In this document: in pieces, positions 37,690 to 38,201 of the stretch
Numbering within the stretch: the stretch's first letter is position 1
How the letters are laid out: each line of letters starts with the position of its first letter
Origin: a virus
IMG/VR virus record: IMGVR_UViG_3300009788_000197
Span: 1-38,201 of that record
Length of the DNA: 38,201 bases
Direction: 5' to 3' (one strand)
Position numbers and translations under genes: made by a program
Notes under the pieces: generated by a model
Database searches by the model: none
The model's input: only the letters and a program-made list of their open reading frames with translations
Told to the model about the DNA's origin: nothing

Positions 37690-38201
37690 CTCCACTCCGC
37701 GAATTTGTGCGTCTGCAATGAAACTCTCCACCAGGGGTGCAGCTTGATGTAGTCCTCGATCTCGATCAGCGATTCCTTGAAGCGACCGAACTCTGGTGAA
37801 AGGGATAGCACGTAGTGGCCACGTTTTGTCGCGCTGTTGTGACGAGAGAGAACAGACCACCGAAAGCCTTCTTCGATAACGTATTTGTATTCGCTGACGA
37901 ACGGCTTGATTGAATCGTGGATGAAAAACTCTTCCCCTTTAGCTTGGGGTGCATCCTTGCTGTATTTCTTCGGCGAGCAAGTGATCCAATCAACTAGACC
38001 TGTATCGAATGGAACTGTGCCGTTAGTTTCGACTGCGATCTCGAAACCGCGCATCTTTAGGAGCTCGCATACACGCTTGAATTGTTTGTTGAGTGTCGGT
38101 TCGCCGCCTGTGATTACTGCAAACTTGCACTTCTCATTGTCCAGCGCATTCAGGAACTGATCCTCGCTCCATTTTACGTGAGATTCGAACTCTGTGTCGC
38201 A
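37686..38201 (-). CDS. queE: 7-carboxy-7-deazaguanine synthase QueE, C-terminal part
   Basis: Radical-SAM enzyme that makes 7-carboxy-7-deazaguanine from 6-carboxytetrahydropterin. The window starts inside the gene; 171 residues are visible. The first ones, CDTEF, carry the last Cys of the iron-sulfur motif; TGGEPTL (31-37) is the second family motif and AVETNGT and ITCSPKK follow. The beginning with the other two Cys is beyond the window edge. Stop overlaps folE start (ATGA). A queD gene, needed between FolE and QueE, is not seen in the window and could lie upstream. Confidence 0.9.
   Translation of the reverse strand, partial: CDTEFESHVKWSEDQFLNALDNEKCKFAVITGGEPTLNKQFKRVCELLKMRGFEIAVETNGTVPFDTGLVDWITCSPKKYSKDAPQAKGEEFFIHDSIKPFVSEYKYVIEEGFRWSVLSRHNSATKRGHYVLSLSPEFGRFKESLIEIEDYIKLHPWWRVSLQTHKFAEWR

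Noticed and set aside
37690-37860. N-terminal extension of folE
   Set aside because: It lies inside the queE reading frame, and ATG 37689 forms an ATGA overlap with queE and gives the normal FolE length.
1-38201. CRISPR arrays, integrase, insertion sequences, tRNA genes
   Set aside because: No regular repeat-spacer pattern, recombinase motif, terminal inverted repeats with transposase, or cloverleaf was found by reading; weak for tRNA because no covariance search could be run.

Overview
The window is a contiguous piece of a tailed-phage genome. Every supported gene lies on the minus strand, so transcription runs from high to low coordinates and the window reads 'backwards'. Genes are packed with ATGA or TAATG stop/start overlaps. 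A sheath, tube, tape measure, spike, gp25-like and J-like set shows a contractile tail (myovirus). Several lipobox proteins, a spanin-like lipoprotein and a small transglycosylase endolysin without a signal peptide point to a Gram-negative host. No integrase, repressor, tRNA, rRNA, CRISPR or insertion sequence was recognised. Base composition is moderate (roughly half G+C by eye).

Region A (38201-33511) is a translationally coupled 7-deazaguanine DNA-modification operon: queE (cut by the window edge), folE, a 680-aa zinc-motif/HTH/HerA-type ATPase, queC and dpdA. FolE, QueE and QueC make preQ0 (QueD is not in the window), and DpdA would exchange it for guanine in phage DNA. Region B (33468-31477) holds an acidic Pro-rich protein, a possible structured RNA, a ParB/Srx-fold protein, a 180-bp non-coding stretch with three dyads, and two small unknown genes. 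Region C (31484-26666) is the small terminase subunit followed by 16 small genes (one too short for a 60-aa cutoff), many Cys-rich or helical, including a MazG-like protein and a lipoprotein, which separate it from the large terminase subunit.

Region D (26673-18776) is packaging and head: TerL, DUF935-like portal, MuF-like protein, an unusual XkdF protease fused to HxH repeats and a degenerate ligase-like domain, scaffold, decoration protein and major capsid protein. Region E (18750-14058) is neck and tail tube: a C2H2 zinc-finger protein with a histone-H1-like basic stretch, adaptor, gp10-like, stopper, terminator, sheath (DUF3383), tube (DUF3277), and a tail assembly chaperone with a -1 frameshift extension.

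Region F (14049-5281) is tape measure and baseplate: Dit-like, plug, hub, gp138 spike, an unknown 180-aa protein, gp25, gpJ, a gpI-like protein and a fibre base. Region G (5279-1) is host interaction and lysis: a fibre-like protein with an apparent Sec signal peptide, a large lipoprotein, a holin-like protein that appears to start at AUC, overlapping spanin-like genes, the endolysin, an unknown protein and the start of another fibre gene. The points most worth following are the HerA-like ATPase inside the preQ0 operon, the XkdF fusion, the C2H2 protein, the RNA fold before the ParB-like gene, and the exported fibre.
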